Shown: positions 1 to 9,632, counted from the stretch's first letter. The stretch is 64,000 nt of DNA from an uncultured Dysosmobacter sp. (GCF_947631165.1 NZ_CANRKH010000004.1:90140-154139); one strand, 5' to 3'. Numbers and translations are program-made. The notes: generated by a model from the letters alone, not told the origin.

Positions 1-475
1 AGATCCGGTGCCAGCCGCCCTTTTCGCCGTAATACGGCGCGATGTGGACCTGATCCACCACACAGGCGGGGTCCATGTCCTGCACATAGGCTTTTTTGCA
101 CACCAGGACCCACTCCGCCTCGTCAAAGAAAGGAGCGTCTCCGGCGCCGTAGCAGAGGGTCAGGCCGCACTCCTTGATCTTGTCCACGTCCCGGCCGCTC
201 TTGGTGCCGCAGACCTGCATGGTCTTTCTCTCGCCGGCGGGCAGGATGGCCACCGTGAAATAGTCGTGAGATTCCATGAACTGATACGTATAGCGTTCCG
301 GCCGTACATAAACGGTGCAGACGGGCAGATTCCAGATCCGGCCCAGCTGGCACCAGCCGATGGTCATAGTGTTGCAAGCGGTCTTGTCGCCGGCGGTCAG
401 CAGGGCGTTCTGGGTCCCAAACACCTGAAAGATCTCCGGCGTCAGCGTTTTCACATCCACGGGATGCAGTTTCAT
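1..475 (-). CDS. Flavin reductase / flavoredoxin-like protein (C-terminus cut by window edge)
   Basis: The frame opens with MKLHPVDVKTLTPEIFQVFG and runs 158 codons to the left edge without a stop. It resembles the flavin reductase (flavoredoxin) family, split-barrel proteins that bind FMN and usually pass electrons from NAD(P)H to flavin or act as redox partners. Seen segments that fit the family are a NTMTIGWCQLGRIW strand and a following YVRPERYTYQF segment near the FMN site. The start is chosen at 475 because GAGAGGAG lies about 8 nt upstream. Substrate is unknown. Family call fairly good, exact role open. Confidence 0.75.
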   Translation of the reverse strand, partial: MKLHPVDVKTLTPEIFQVFGTQNALLTAGDKTACNTMTIGWCQLGRIWNLPVCTVYVRPERYTYQFMESHDYFTVAILPAGERKTMQVCGTKSGRDVDKIKECGLTLCYGAGDAPFFDEAEWVLVCKKAYVQDMDPACVVDQVHIAPYYGEKGGWHRI

Positions 476-556
476 GACACAGCACTCCTCTCAAAATAAC
501 ACGATAGAGTAGGTATATAAATTTAGTATATGCGCTCTTGCGGCAAAAGTAAACAG

Positions 557-590
557 AAAAAGGGCCTGCCGCTGGCAGACCCTTTTTGTG
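557..590 (-). terminator. Rho-independent terminator after rpmE
   Basis: A GGGTCTGCC/GGCAGGCCC stem flanked by A and T runs lies 13 bp past the rpmE stop. On the minus strand it ends in a run of five T. Confidence 0.85.
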
Positions 591-602
591 ACTGTGTCAG
601 AC

Positions 603-806
603 TTATTTGTCCAGGCCGAACTTCTTGTTGAACTTGGCAACGCGTCCGCCGGTATCCACCAGCTTCTGCTTACCCGTGAAGAAGGGGTGACACTTAGAGC
701 AGACTTCCACCTTGATATTCTCTTTGGTAGAACCTGTCTCAATCACATTACCGCAGGCGCAAGTAATCGTAGTCTGCTGATAATTGGGATGGATTCCTTC
801 CTTCAT
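603..806 (-). CDS. rpmE: 50S ribosomal protein bL31
   Basis: This 67-residue protein begins [20 protein letters not shown] and contains [13 protein letters not shown], the signature of bL31 on the large ribosomal subunit. It is the zinc-binding (C+) form: the CxC pair near residues 16-18 and the CxxC pair near 37-40 are all present. Length matches the family. It is a single-gene unit with its own strong promoter at 876-904 and terminator at 557-590. A zinc-independent paralogue under Zur control exists in many Firmicutes but is not visible here. Confidence 0.97.
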   Translation of the reverse strand: MKEGIHPNYQQTTITCACGNVIETGSTKENIKVEVCSKCHPFFTGKQKLVDTGGRVAKFNKKFGLDK

Positions 807-875
807 TGCTCTCGTTCACCTCTTTCTGATCCTGACTACCCTTTTAGAAGCTTTCACCTCACAAAGGCGTTAATT

Positions 876-904
876 AGTATAACACGCCTTTTTTTGAAAT
901 GCAA
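876..904 (-). promoter_or_regulatory. rpmE promoter
   Basis: On the minus strand TTGCAT (904-899) and TATACT (881-876) are separated by exactly 17 bp, a near-consensus housekeeping sigma promoter about 70 bp upstream of rpmE. Confidence 0.8.
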
Positions 905-950
905 GCATTTTTCGCACTTATTTTTGGTTTTCTTCTGCCAGCTTCTTCCC

Positions 951-1355
951 TCACTCCCCCAGCGCCCTTTTCAAGTCTGCGAAATAGCGGGCCTGCTGCT
1001 TCTTGAGATAGCTCTTGATCAAGAACTTCACCCACCACTTCTTCGGCGTCAGGGACTCGGTAAAGGTGACCTTTGTCCCTTCCGGAACGGCTTGGAACGC
1101 ACCAGTCCACTGGCCCGCCATATTGGCGTTTTCCAAGTCGAAGGCCCATTCAACAGGCTCCCGGCGGCAAGCAACTGTGAAATGGGTCGCAAAGCCGCTC
1201 TTATCATATTCGATGAAGGTATCCGGGCCGGTCCGCTCCAAGCCCTTCAGGTCACTGCGCCACTGCCAGCGGTCCAGGTCCGTCACAACGGCCCACACTG
1301 TCTCCGGAGGCTGAGGAACCACCGCCTCCATGGCGCTGACGATCTTCTCTGCCAT
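951..1355 (-). CDS. SRPBCC (START/polyketide-cyclase-like) family protein
   Basis: This 134-residue protein has the SRPBCC layout: an N-terminal strand with PPETVWAVVTDLDRWQWR, a central run of strands (FATHFTVACRREPVEWAF), a VTFTESL strand and a long C-terminal helix. SRPBCC proteins form a hydrophobic cavity for small ligands; no ligand can be named from sequence. It starts 13 bp after the addA stop with GGAGAGGGAAG before the ATG, so it is probably co-transcribed as the last gene of addBA. A role in DNA repair is not implied. Confidence 0.75.
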   Translation of the reverse strand: MAEKIVSAMEAVVPQPPETVWAVVTDLDRWQWRSDLKGLERTGPDTFIEYDKSGFATHFTVACRREPVEWAFDLENANMAGQWTGAFQAVPEGTKVTFTESLTPKKWWVKFLIKSYLKKQQARYFADLKRALGE

Positions 1356-1368
1356 CTTCCCTCTCCTT

Positions 1369-4300
1369 TCAAACGTCCACTGTTTCTCCGGCGTTCAGGA
1401 AATACAGGACCCGCCGGACTACCGGTTTTTCCAGCACCTTCTCCAGCGCTTTGCTGTAAGCAGCCAATTGGGGGCGGTACCGCTCCGTCCGGTCCGCCAC
1501 CTCTTCCGCCGTTCGTACATGGTCGGTCTTGAAATCCACCACGATCAGACCCGCTTCCGTCTCGAAGCAGCAGTCCACTACGCCCTGAAGAAGGATCTGG
1601 TCCTCCCCCGACGATGCCGGATCATATTCCCTGACATCCATCAGCAGAGTGAACCGGTACTCCCGCAGAATATTGCCGCTCCGCCGGATCTCCTCCGCCA
1701 AGGGCGAGGCCAAAAACCGTTTCAACGCCGGGATGTCCACCGCGGCGGCCTGTTCCGCCGTCAGCAAGCCCCGCGCCTCCAGCGCTTCCACCTGCCCCTC
1801 CACATCCCGGTCCGCCAGGTCCAGATACTGTAAAACCAGGTGAGTGGCGGTGCCACGCTCCGCCGGGGTCAGGCCATAGTGCTCCTGGCGAAATTTGGGC
1901 TGGGACAGCGGCCGGATATAGGGCGTGTGAGCCGCATTCTCCGCGATCTCCTCGTCCAGCGCACGGCCCTTCAGCTGGGTCGCCGTCACTTTGGCGGGCA
2001 GGCCCGTCTCCCGGTCATACGGATAGACAAAGCGCAGCAGCGCTGGGTCAAAAGCGATCCCGCCGGAAATCTCTGCCTCTTCGGTGAAGGACTGTCTGGG
2101 CCGGTCCCGATAGTCCTCACTGTCATGTATTTCTACTTGCCACCTGCTATCGTCCCCCCCATACAGGGCATTCACCGTTCCGTCGGCCCAGCTCCGCAGG
2201 GGGGCTGCCTCCGGGCGGCACAGCAACGGCAGCAGCAGCCAGTCGGTATAGGTCCTGCCTGCCGCCACCGTCTCCGGCGGCACCGGGCAGGCGGCCATGG
2301 ACGCCAGCTTCCGCACCCGCTTCTCCGCCCCGTAGACAGAAGCCGTCAAAATCAGCTTCTCCTTGGGCCGGGTCATGGCCACGTACAAAATGCGCTGCTC
2401 CTCCGCCAGATTTTCCCGCAGCATCTTTTCGCTGACGGCCAGCCGGGCCAGGGTCGGATACCGGATCTTCCGTTTCAGGTCCACGCATTGCGGACCCAGG
2501 CCCAACGCGGGGTGGACCAGCACCGGCGAGTTGAAGTCCATCCGAGAAAAGGTGTGCTCCAGGTCCGCCAGAATAACGATGGGGAATTCCAGTCCCTTGG
2601 ACTTGTGGATGGTCATGAGGCGTACGCCGTTCACTGCCGCCGCGGCCTTGGTGACTGGAGCCTGACCGGATTCCAGCAGCCGCCGCAGCTGGGTCACAAA
2701 GGCAAAGAGGCCCCGGTAGCCGCCGCTCTCGAAGCGCTGGGCGTGGCGGCTGAAAGCGATCAGGTTCTCCCGGCGCTCTCCGCCCCGGTCCATGGCCCCG
2801 AAAATACCCAGGATATTCAGCGTATTGTAAATATGCCAGATCAGCCGGTGGACGCTCATGTCCCGGGCCGCCTGCCGAAGCTGCCCCAGAGTATCCAAAA
2901 AGGCGGCGCAGTCCTGGCCGCCGTCCGCCGCCACGGCGTCATAGTAATCGCCGGCGGGGTCTGCCGTCCGGATCTCCGCCAAACGGTCCGGCGCAAAGCC
3001 AAAGATCGGGGAGCGCAGCACAGAGATCAGCGGCACATCCTGCCGGGGATTGTCCACCAGCTCCAGCAGGGACAGCATCACCGAGATCTCCATGGTATCG
3101 AAAAAGCCGCCGCTCTCCTCAAAGGAGCAGGGAACATCCCATTCCGCCAGCGCCTCGGCGAACACGGCGCCCCGGCTGCCGGGGGAGCGCATCAGGATCA
3201 CGATGTCCTCCGGGCGGCAGGGACGGAGAGTCCCGTCCCCATCGGTGACGGGATAGCCCTCGTCCAGCAGCCGCCGGATGCGCTGGGCCACAAAACGGGC
3301 CTCCGCCACGATCCGCTTCACCGGCCGGTCGTTCTCCGCCGACTTCCGCTGGGCAGAGATCAGGTGGAACTCCGTGCCGCAGTCGAGCCGCTGGGGATAG
3401 TATTCCGCGCCGAAGTGGAGCGCCTCGTCCTCGCCGTATTCCATCTCCCCCATCTCCGGGGAGAGGATATTTCCAAACACGAAGTTGGCCGCGTCCAGGA
3501 TCTCCCGCCTGGAACGGAAGTTTTTGGACAGCAGGATCTTTCGCTCCTCACCGTCGGCGGCGTCCTCATAGGACTTGAAGCGTTCGTATTTTCCCAGGAA
3601 AATGGTGGGGTCCGCCAGCCGGAAGCGGTAGATGCTCTGCTTCACGTCGCCCACAGTGAAGATGTTCTGCCCATGGCGGGACACCGCCTGGAAAATGGCG
3701 TTCTGGACCTCGTTGGTGTCCTGGTACTCGTCCACCAATACCTCCGCATACCGTGATGCCACCTGTTCGCCCAACTCTGTGGGGCCGCCGCCCTCCCTGA
3801 CCAGAAGCAGCAGCGCCAAATGCTCCTGATCGGAGAAATCGGCAGCGTTCAGCCGCAGCTTTTCCGCCCTGTAGGCGCGGCTGAAGTCCGCCGTCAGTTC
3901 CAGCAGGGCCAGCATGGCAGGAGCCATGGTCCGCAGGTCCTCCATCGCCTCCTCCCCGCTGATATCCAGCAGGCCGTTCAGCTTTTTCATGTCATCCTTG
4001 CAGCTCTCCCACACCTGCTTCAGCGCCGCCAGATCCGGATCGTCCTTCCGGCCCTTGGGCGTGACCAGCCTGGGAAACGCTATCATATCCACAGCAAGGC
4101 GGGCCGCATCCCAGTCACCGGCATCCTCCAGACGCTGAAAGCCCTGGGCGGCCGTTAGAAATTTTGCGCCGTAGCCAGCCGACAGCGCCGCGTCCCCCTC
4201 AGTCCGCTCCGCCGCCTGCCGCAGCAACGCCGCCCAATGCCTGGCCTTTCGCCGCACCATAACCAGCAGCTCCCCAGCGTAGGGCGTCTCGTCAAAAGCG

Positions 4301-4929
4301 CCGTCCAGGCCGGCCCAGTTTCTCTGATTCTCCGCCAGCCAGCGGTCCGGATAGGCGTGGCTCTGCAGCTTTTCATACAGCTCCAGCACCAGAGAGGCAA
4401 GCGCCTGGTCGTCCCGTCCGGCTCCCAGTGTATCCGCCAGCTGGGCACGGCCCTGATCCATCTGCTCGTAAAAGCTCTCCAGGACCCGTCGCAGGACCCG
4501 CTCCCGCACCAGCTTGGCGTCGCTCTCGTCCAGGACCCGGAAATCCGGCGTCAGGGCGTGGCGGTCGCCCTCCCGGGCCAGCAGATGGGTGTTCTCCCGC
4601 AGCAGCGCCGTGCAGAATGCGTCCACCGTTTTGATGTCCGCCTGATAGACCCGCAGCATCTGCCGCTTCAAGTGCTGGTCGCCGGGCGTCTCCGCCAGCC
4701 GCTTGGAAAGCTCCGAGGCGATCTTGCTCCGAAGCTCAGCGGCGGCGGCCTTGGTATAGGTGATGATCAGAAAATCGTCCACATTGCACCGCTCCTCCGT
4801 CACATAGCGGAAGAGCCGCTCCACCAGCACCTTGGTCTTGCCGGAGCCGGCGGCGGCGGACACCAGCAGGCTGCCGCCCCGGTTCTCCACCACAGCCTGC
4901 TGCTGGGGCGTCAAACGCAGATTTGCCAT
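1369..4929 (-). CDS. addA: AddAB helicase-nuclease, subunit A
   Basis: The 1186-residue protein is the helicase-nuclease subunit of AddAB, which resects double-strand breaks and loads RecA in Firmicutes. The UvrD-type helicase core is visible: Walker A AAAGSGKT at residues 25-32, DEYQDT (motif II) at 400-405, and later superfamily 1 motifs such as RLMTIHKSKGLEFP. A C-terminal RecB-like nuclease domain carries the DFK of the PD-(D/E)xK motif near residue 1132. Length is close to Bacillus AddA. The ATG lies 1 nt past the addB stop, so the two are translationally coupled. Confidence 0.96.
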   Translation of the reverse strand: MANLRLTPQQQAVVENRGGSLLVSAAAGSGKTKVLVERLFRYVTEERCNVDDFLIITYTKAAAAELRSKIASELSKRLAETPGDQHLKRQMLRVYQADIKTVDAFCTALLRENTHLLAREGDRHALTPDFRVLDESDAKLVRERVLRRVLESFYEQMDQGRAQLADTLGAGRDDQALASLVLELYEKLQSHAYPDRWLAENQRNWAGLDGAFDETPYAGELLVMVRRKARHWAALLRQAAERTEGDAALSAGYGAKFLTAAQGFQRLEDAGDWDAARLAVDMIAFPRLVTPKGRKDDPDLAALKQVWESCKDDMKKLNGLLDISGEEAMEDLRTMAPAMLALLELTADFSRAYRAEKLRLNAADFSDQEHLALLLLVREGGGPTELGEQVASRYAEVLVDEYQDTNEVQNAIFQAVSRHGQNIFTVGDVKQSIYRFRLADPTIFLGKYERFKSYEDAADGEERKILLSKNFRSRREILDAANFVFGNILSPEMGEMEYGEDEALHFGAEYYPQRLDCGTEFHLISAQRKSAENDRPVKRIVAEARFVAQRIRRLLDEGYPVTDGDGTLRPCRPEDIVILMRSPGSRGAVFAEALAEWDVPCSFEESGGFFDTMEISVMLSLLELVDNPRQDVPLISVLRSPIFGFAPDRLAEIRTADPAGDYYDAVAADGGQDCAAFLDTLGQLRQAARDMSVHRLIWHIYNTLNILGIFGAMDRGGERRENLIAFSRHAQRFESGGYRGLFAFVTQLRRLLESGQAPVTKAAAAVNGVRLMTIHKSKGLEFPIVILADLEHTFSRMDFNSPVLVHPALGLGPQCVDLKRKIRYPTLARLAVSEKMLRENLAEEQRILYVAMTRPKEKLILTASVYGAEKRVRKLASMAACPVPPETVAAGRTYTDWLLLPLLCRPEAAPLRSWADGTVNALYGGDDSRWQVEIHDSEDYRDRPRQSFTEEAEISGGIAFDPALLRFVYPYDRETGLPAKVTATQLKGRALDEEIAENAAHTPYIRPLSQPKFRQEHYGLTPAERGTATHLVLQYLDLADRDVEGQVEALEARGLLTAEQAAAVDIPALKRFLASPLAEEIRRSGNILREYRFTLLMDVREYDPASSGEDQILLQGVVDCCFETEAGLIVVDFKTDHVRTAEEVADRTERYRPQLAAYSKALEKVLEKPVVRRVLYFLNAGETVDV

Positions 4930-4930
4930 G

Positions 4931-7900
4931 TCAGCCGCCTCCCTCCTCGATCAGTTTCCAGAATTCCTCTGCCTTCACCGGCAGGATGTAGTGCAGATGG
5001 TCGCCGTCCCGGCCGTCCTGGAAGTGGCAGGCCCCGGCCCAGGCGCAGTATTGGCAGACGCTGTCGTCCTCGGTGTGGCAGCAGGGATCGGCGTCGATGT
5101 TGCCCTGACGGACTTCCCCCGCGATCTGGTGGAGCAGGGTGTCCACATACCGCCCCAGCTGCCCCAGCTGAGCCGCCGAGGCGATGCTGCCGGAGATATC
5201 GCCGCTCCTGTTGACTCGCAGAGGCAGATAACGCGGCTCCCGCAGCGCCTCATGCTCCATGGCCTGCAGCACCTCCGGCTCCGCCAGCAGCAGACCGGAG
5301 CGCCGCAGCTCCGCCTCTCGGGCCCGCCGCAGCTTGTCCGGCGGGATGTTCCGTTCCGCCGTTAGGATCCCGTCTCTGGCGGGAAGATACAACACGCCTG
5401 CCGGTTCGATCTCCCTGCCGAAGTAGCTGCCGCCCTCCTTCTGCAGCGTAAAGAGGTACAGCAGCATCTGGATATCCAGTCCCATCCGCACAGCGGCCAG
5501 ATCGAACTGTTTTTTGCCGGACTTATAATCCACGACTCGCAGATACAGCTTGTCGCCCTTGATCCAGCCGTCTACCCGGTCCACCTTGCCGCCGATCCGC
5601 AGCTCCGCGTCCGGCTCCGAGACCACCACCGCCGGGAGCTTGCCGTTGTCCCCAAAGGACAACTCGAATTCCAGCGGTATGAAGTCCGAGTGCCGCAGCT
5701 CCTCCGCCACCTGATCCACCACGGCGTAGGCCGTGGTCCGCAGCCGCTGAAAGAGATAGCGGAAACGGGCATTTTTCTCCTGAAGCTCCCCCAGCTCCTG
5801 GGCGGCGTACACCTGGATATACTGCCGCGTCAGGGCATGGAGGGTCTCGTCGTCCACACTGGCAAAGCCCCCCTGAGCCAGCACATCCCGGGTGACGTTC
5901 TCCAGCAGGAAGTGGAGGAAGGTCCCGATCTGAGGTGCGTCGAAGGAAGCGGTCTCCCTGGGCTTGGCCCGGAGACCGTATTCCATGAAATAGGCAAAAT
6001 GGCAGGACCGCAGCCGCTCCAGCCGGGAGGCGGACATGCTGATCCGGTCCCCGTACAGCGCCTGCACAGCACGGGGAGACAGAGCGCCCCGCTTCAGCGC
6101 CGCCGCCCGCTCCATGGCGGCCAGCCGGTCCCGGAAAGCGGGATCGGCCGTGAAAAACCGCCGCAGCTCCACCTGGGGCGCCTGCCCCGCCATCTCCAGG
6201 GCTGGAGCCGCCGCTGTTAAGCGATATGTCTTGTCAATACTTTCCTTTTCGACCCGCAGAGCAGGGAACAGCCGCAGCAGCCGGTCCACCACAAAGGCGG
6301 GCCGCAGCTCCGCTCCGGACACGTCCGCCACCGGGTTGCTGACCGTCAATCCTTCCGTAGGCTGAGCCAGGGCGGCGTAGAGGTTTTGCAGCTCGATGCT
6401 CATCCGGTCCATGCCGGTGGGAGACAGCAGGATGCCCCGCTGAGCCAGCTGCTCACGGTCATCCTCGTTCAAAATACCGCCGCTCTGACCGGGGTCCGGC
6501 AGCACATGGTCATTGGCCCCCAGCAGAAACAAATACTTCACCGTGTGGCGGTCATTGCGGGTTATCTCGCTGACGGACACCTGATCCAGCGAAACGGGGA
6601 TGGTGCCCACGCTGTACTCCCCCAGCACCTGGCGGAACAAGCGGGTGAATTCGTCCAGCCCCATTGGCTCATCCCCCAGCAGCTCCACAAACTGGTCCAG
6701 CACACCGCAGAGGATGTCCCATAGCTGGGCGGTCTCCTCCGCGTCCTGCATGCGGCCCGCGCCGGCCTGGGCGTACATCTGGCTCTCCAGGGCGCTCTGG
6801 AGGGACAGCTCCTCCATAAAACTGTAAAGCGCATTGACTTTCTCCCCAGCTGTTTCTCCGGCTTTCAAGCCCTCTGCCAGCCGGAGCAGCGGCTCCCGAA
6901 CACGCCGGCGCAATTCATTGACCTGAGCCAGACGGGCCTGGCGGGCTTCGTTCCATGGCGCACCGTAGCCGTCCGGATTCTCCGTCCAGTCCGTCTCCCG
7001 CAGCCACATCTGTCCGTGGACCTCCCAGCGGATCACGTAGTTCTCCAGCAGATCACACTCCGCTGCCGTCAGCCCCGCCAGACCTGTTTTCAGCCAGCGG
7101 AACATATCGTCGTATTCATAGCCGTTTCCAATGGCTGCCAGTGCGCCGGCCAGCAGGCTCAGCACCGGCTTTTCCAGAATGTCGCTGCGGCGGCTGAGAT
7201 AGGCCGGCACGCTGTACCTCTCGAACACCGTCTCAATGACGCTCTCATAGTCCCCCATGTTCCGAGCGGCCACGGTGATGTCCCGGTAGCGGCACTTTCC
7301 CGCCGCCACCAGACGGCGGATATCCGCCGCCGTCTGCTCCACCTCGGAGAACACGTTGTCCGCCTCCCGCAGCCGGACGGCGCCGCTGTCTCCTTCATAG
7401 GACACGGTCTCCCCAAAAAAATACCGCTCCACATGACCAAGGGCTGTGCTGTCCTCCGCCGTCAGGACGCAGATCTCCGCCGGACAGCCGTTGTCCCGGC
7501 CCAGGCGGCGCAGCTGCTCCATGGTCTTCAGGCTGGCCTCAAATATCTCTTCCCGGCTGTCCGGCTCTCCCAGCAGCGTCACGGTAACAGAACGGGCCTG
7601 CCGCAGAAAGACCCCCAGCGCCTGCCGCTCCTGGGCGTTGAAATAAGTAAAGCCGTCGATGAAAATATCTTTTCCGCAGACGTAGGCGGAATCCTCCAGG
7701 CTGTCGCACAGCTTGGTCATCCGGTCCCGGGCATCCAGTCCTGGACGGCGGAGCCGTGCCTCGTAGGCGGCGTACAGCAGGCTCAGGTCCCGTAACTTAT
7801 CGCGGGTCGCTCCTGCGATATCCTGGGCTTGGACATACAGCGTCTCCGGCGTCACCTCATAGCACCGCAGCTCGTCGAAAAGGTCCAGCAGCTGCCGCAG

Positions 7901-8242
7901 AAATGAGGATTTCTGGGAGGGACGGCGGTATACCGTCAACTCCGGCGCCACCTCCAACAGGGCCTTTTGCAGCGTCAGCAGTTTGCCGCCGGCGTCCAAG
8001 GTCGTCTGGGCGGCGCCGCCAGTGATGCTCAGCACCCGGTCCCCCAGCCGACGGAAGCTCAGCACCTCCGCGTGGCGGCTGGCGGCGGGACCGCAGGCCC
8101 GGCACAGATCCACCTCCGCCTGGTGGGAGGCGTGCTCCGGCACCAGCAGGATCTGACGGCTCCCGTCCCCCAGCTCCGCGATGCGGCGCAGGACCGTATT
8201 TGATTTTCCCGTCTTGGCCCGGCCCATCAGGATCGTCAGCAT
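4931..8242 (-). CDS. addB: AddAB helicase-nuclease, subunit B
   Basis: This 1103-residue partner of AddA starts MLTILMGRAKTGKS, with the P-loop-like GRAKTGKS at residues 7-14. It has a C-terminal nuclease domain with DGWIKGDKLYLRVVDYKSGK and an iron-sulfur staple: one Cys near residue 746 (RSCHFAYF) and CQYCAWAGAC near 1062-1071. AddB scans for Chi-like sites and its nuclease cuts one strand. An in-frame ATG 33 bp upstream is rejected because the promoter -10 box overlaps it; GAAGGAGA precedes the chosen start. Confidence 0.95.
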   Translation of the reverse strand: MLTILMGRAKTGKSNTVLRRIAELGDGSRQILLVPEHASHQAEVDLCRACGPAASRHAEVLSFRRLGDRVLSITGGAAQTTLDAGGKLLTLQKALLEVAPELTVYRRPSQKSSFLRQLLDLFDELRCYEVTPETLYVQAQDIAGATRDKLRDLSLLYAAYEARLRRPGLDARDRMTKLCDSLEDSAYVCGKDIFIDGFTYFNAQERQALGVFLRQARSVTVTLLGEPDSREEIFEASLKTMEQLRRLGRDNGCPAEICVLTAEDSTALGHVERYFFGETVSYEGDSGAVRLREADNVFSEVEQTAADIRRLVAAGKCRYRDITVAARNMGDYESVIETVFERYSVPAYLSRRSDILEKPVLSLLAGALAAIGNGYEYDDMFRWLKTGLAGLTAAECDLLENYVIRWEVHGQMWLRETDWTENPDGYGAPWNEARQARLAQVNELRRRVREPLLRLAEGLKAGETAGEKVNALYSFMEELSLQSALESQMYAQAGAGRMQDAEETAQLWDILCGVLDQFVELLGDEPMGLDEFTRLFRQVLGEYSVGTIPVSLDQVSVSEITRNDRHTVKYLFLLGANDHVLPDPGQSGGILNEDDREQLAQRGILLSPTGMDRMSIELQNLYAALAQPTEGLTVSNPVADVSGAELRPAFVVDRLLRLFPALRVEKESIDKTYRLTAAAPALEMAGQAPQVELRRFFTADPAFRDRLAAMERAAALKRGALSPRAVQALYGDRISMSASRLERLRSCHFAYFMEYGLRAKPRETASFDAPQIGTFLHFLLENVTRDVLAQGGFASVDDETLHALTRQYIQVYAAQELGELQEKNARFRYLFQRLRTTAYAVVDQVAEELRHSDFIPLEFELSFGDNGKLPAVVVSEPDAELRIGGKVDRVDGWIKGDKLYLRVVDYKSGKKQFDLAAVRMGLDIQMLLYLFTLQKEGGSYFGREIEPAGVLYLPARDGILTAERNIPPDKLRRAREAELRRSGLLLAEPEVLQAMEHEALREPRYLPLRVNRSGDISGSIASAAQLGQLGRYVDTLLHQIAGEVRQGNIDADPCCHTEDDSVCQYCAWAGACHFQDGRDGDHLHYILPVKAEEFWKLIEEGGG

Positions 8243-8273
8243 AGAAGTATCTCCTTCCGTGGTTCTCTCCGCC

Positions 8274-8302
8274 ATTATACCACAATTCTCCCGTTAGGAC
8301 AG
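8274..8302 (-). promoter_or_regulatory. addBA promoter with extended -10
   Basis: The minus strand reads TGGTATAAT, a perfect -10 (8279-8274) with the TGn extension; the -35 is weak (CTGTCC). It lies 32 bp upstream of the addB start. Confidence 0.6.
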
Positions 8303-8314
8303 TCTTTTTTCAAG

Positions 8315-8343
8315 TTGTCAAAAAGGGGCGTATATGGTATGAT
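8315..8343 (+). promoter_or_regulatory. Promoter of the DUF1643 gene
   Basis: TTGTCA (8315-8320) and TATGAT (8338-8343) are 17 bp apart. The transcript would have a leader of about 110 nt holding an 8-bp hairpin at 8408-8430 (CGCCGCTC/GAGCGGCG). Confidence 0.7.
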
Positions 8344-8397
8344 AGCCGCAAAGCTGTTTCCCGCAGCCCTTTCCGCCTGCATCCGTCCGACACGGGA

Positions 8398-8432
8398 AGA
8401 AAAACACGCCGCTCAAAACGAAGAGCGGCGCG
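8398..8432 (-). terminator. Possible terminator or leader hairpin between the addB and DUF1643 promoters
   Basis: The stem CGCCGCTC/GAGCGGCG with a 7-nt loop is followed on the minus strand by GTGTTTTTC. It could block read-through into addB, or act as a hairpin in the plus-strand leader. Confidence 0.4.
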
Positions 8433-8461
8433 TCAAGAACACAGAAACAGGAGGCAATCCC

Positions 8462-9073
8462 ATGCAGCATATCCCCAAAAGCACCACCGACGCTCTGAAA
8501 TTGGAGCTGTTTGAGCCGGCTCTGGAAGCCGCCCTGCGGCCCTCGCCGGACTATGACGTATCCCGCTGGCTCTACGTCCCCAACACCTATTCCGAATACC
8601 GGTACATCCTGGGGACCCGGGGCGCAAAGCCCCTGATCTGCGTGGGCATCAACCCCTCCACCGCCGCGCCGGATGCCCTGGACCCCACCCTGCAATCCGC
8701 CCAACGCATCGCCCTGGCCAACGGGTACGACAGCTTTTTGATGTTCAACGTCTACGCTCAGCGGGCCACCCGGCCCGATGACATGGAGCCGTCCCTCAAT
8801 CCCCTGCTACACGGGGAGAACCGGAAGGCGTTCCGGTATCTGCTGTCACTGTCGGAGGGCCCGGCGGTGTGGGCCGCCTGGGGCAACATCATCCTGAAGC
8901 GGGACTATCTGATGGACTGCATGCGGGACTTTGCCGCCGACGGCCAGGCCGTGGGGGCTAGGTGGTACACTGCCGGGCCGCTTTTAAAATCCGGCCAGCC
9001 CCACCATCCGCTGTATCTCAAGGGGGATACAAAGCTGATGGAGTTTGATATCGGCGCATATCTGAAAAAGTGA
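8462..9073 (+). CDS. DUF1643 domain-containing protein
   Basis: This 203-residue protein starts MQHIPKSTTDALKLELFEPA after AGGAGGCAATCCC; a longer frame upstream has no ribosome site. The middle matches DUF1643: PLICVGINPSTAAPDALDPT, then SFLMFNVYAQRATRPDDM, and a VWAAWGNII segment. The family is widespread, often phage- or plasmid-linked, and has no proved biochemical function. Here it stands alone with its own promoter, divergent from addBA. Nothing in the sequence suggests a specific substrate. Confidence 0.88.
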   Translation: MQHIPKSTTDALKLELFEPALEAALRPSPDYDVSRWLYVPNTYSEYRYILGTRGAKPLICVGINPSTAAPDALDPTLQSAQRIALANGYDSFLMFNVYAQRATRPDDMEPSLNPLLHGENRKAFRYLLSLSEGPAVWAAWGNIILKRDYLMDCMRDFAADGQAVGARWYTAGPLLKSGQPHHPLYLKGDTKLMEFDIGAYLKK

Positions 9074-9195
9074 AATTTCCGCCCTGTTTCCCAGGCGGAA
9101 GTGGACAAAGGGAAAATATATAGAATAATATTCGGAAACATATACTTAATCCAAGTAATCGAGCAAAAAACTGGGATTTGATGGAGGTATATGAA

Positions 9196-9528
9196 GTGAC
9201 GATCACAGTGAATATCTATTACAGCGGCACAAATGGAAATGCCAAAAAATTTGCGGAAGAAATGATTTCAAGTGGAGTCGTTCGTGATATTCGTGCAGAA
9301 GATGGAAACATCAGATATGAATACTTTTTTCCCATGGATCATCCGGAAACCGTGCTTTTAATTGATAGCTGGAAAGATCAGCATTCAATAGACGTTCACC
9401 ATGCTTCCCCCATGATGGCAAAAATCAAGGAACTTCGAGAGAAATATAACTTACACATGAAAGTGGAACGATATGTGTCTGATGAAAATGGAATTTCTTC
9501 CACAGATCAAGCATTTATAAGGAAATAA
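9196..9528 (+). CDS. Putative quinol monooxygenase (ABM-domain protein)
   Basis: The 110-residue product reads VTITVNIYYSGTNGNAKKFA and has the antibiotic-biosynthesis-monooxygenase dimer fold pattern: EDGNIRYEYFFPMD, then VLLIDSWKDQHSIDVHHASP with the conserved W and HH before MMAKI. Such proteins oxidise quinols or are small oxygenases without cofactors; the actual substrate here is unknown. The GTG at 9196 is preferred because GGAGG sits 8 nt before it; in-frame starts at 9178 and 9181 have no such site. The gene is visibly more AT-rich than its neighbours, which may indicate transfer. Confidence 0.75.
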   Translation: MTITVNIYYSGTNGNAKKFAEEMISSGVVRDIRAEDGNIRYEYFFPMDHPETVLLIDSWKDQHSIDVHHASPMMAKIKELREKYNLHMKVERYVSDENGISSTDQAFIRK

Positions 9529-9597
9529 GTCTGCAACTTTCAGTTTGTCGGGAAACAGTAAATCCAGCCGAGCCGGTCAACGGCCAGTTCAACAATC

Positions 9598-9627
9598 ATG
9601 CCGCCGGGAGAACTCTCCCGGCGGCAT
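9598..9627. terminator. GC-rich hairpin between convergent genes
   Basis: A perfect 14-bp stem (ATGCCGCCGGGAGA/TCTCCCGGCGGCAT) with a 2-nt loop sits between the ends of two convergent genes. There is no clear T run on either side, so termination is inferred from position. Confidence 0.55.
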
Positions 9628-9632
9628 TCCAT

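Noticed and set aside
1840..3756. Plus-strand open frame of 638 codons
   Set aside because: Antisense to addA, rich in Arg, Gln and His with no recognisable domain.
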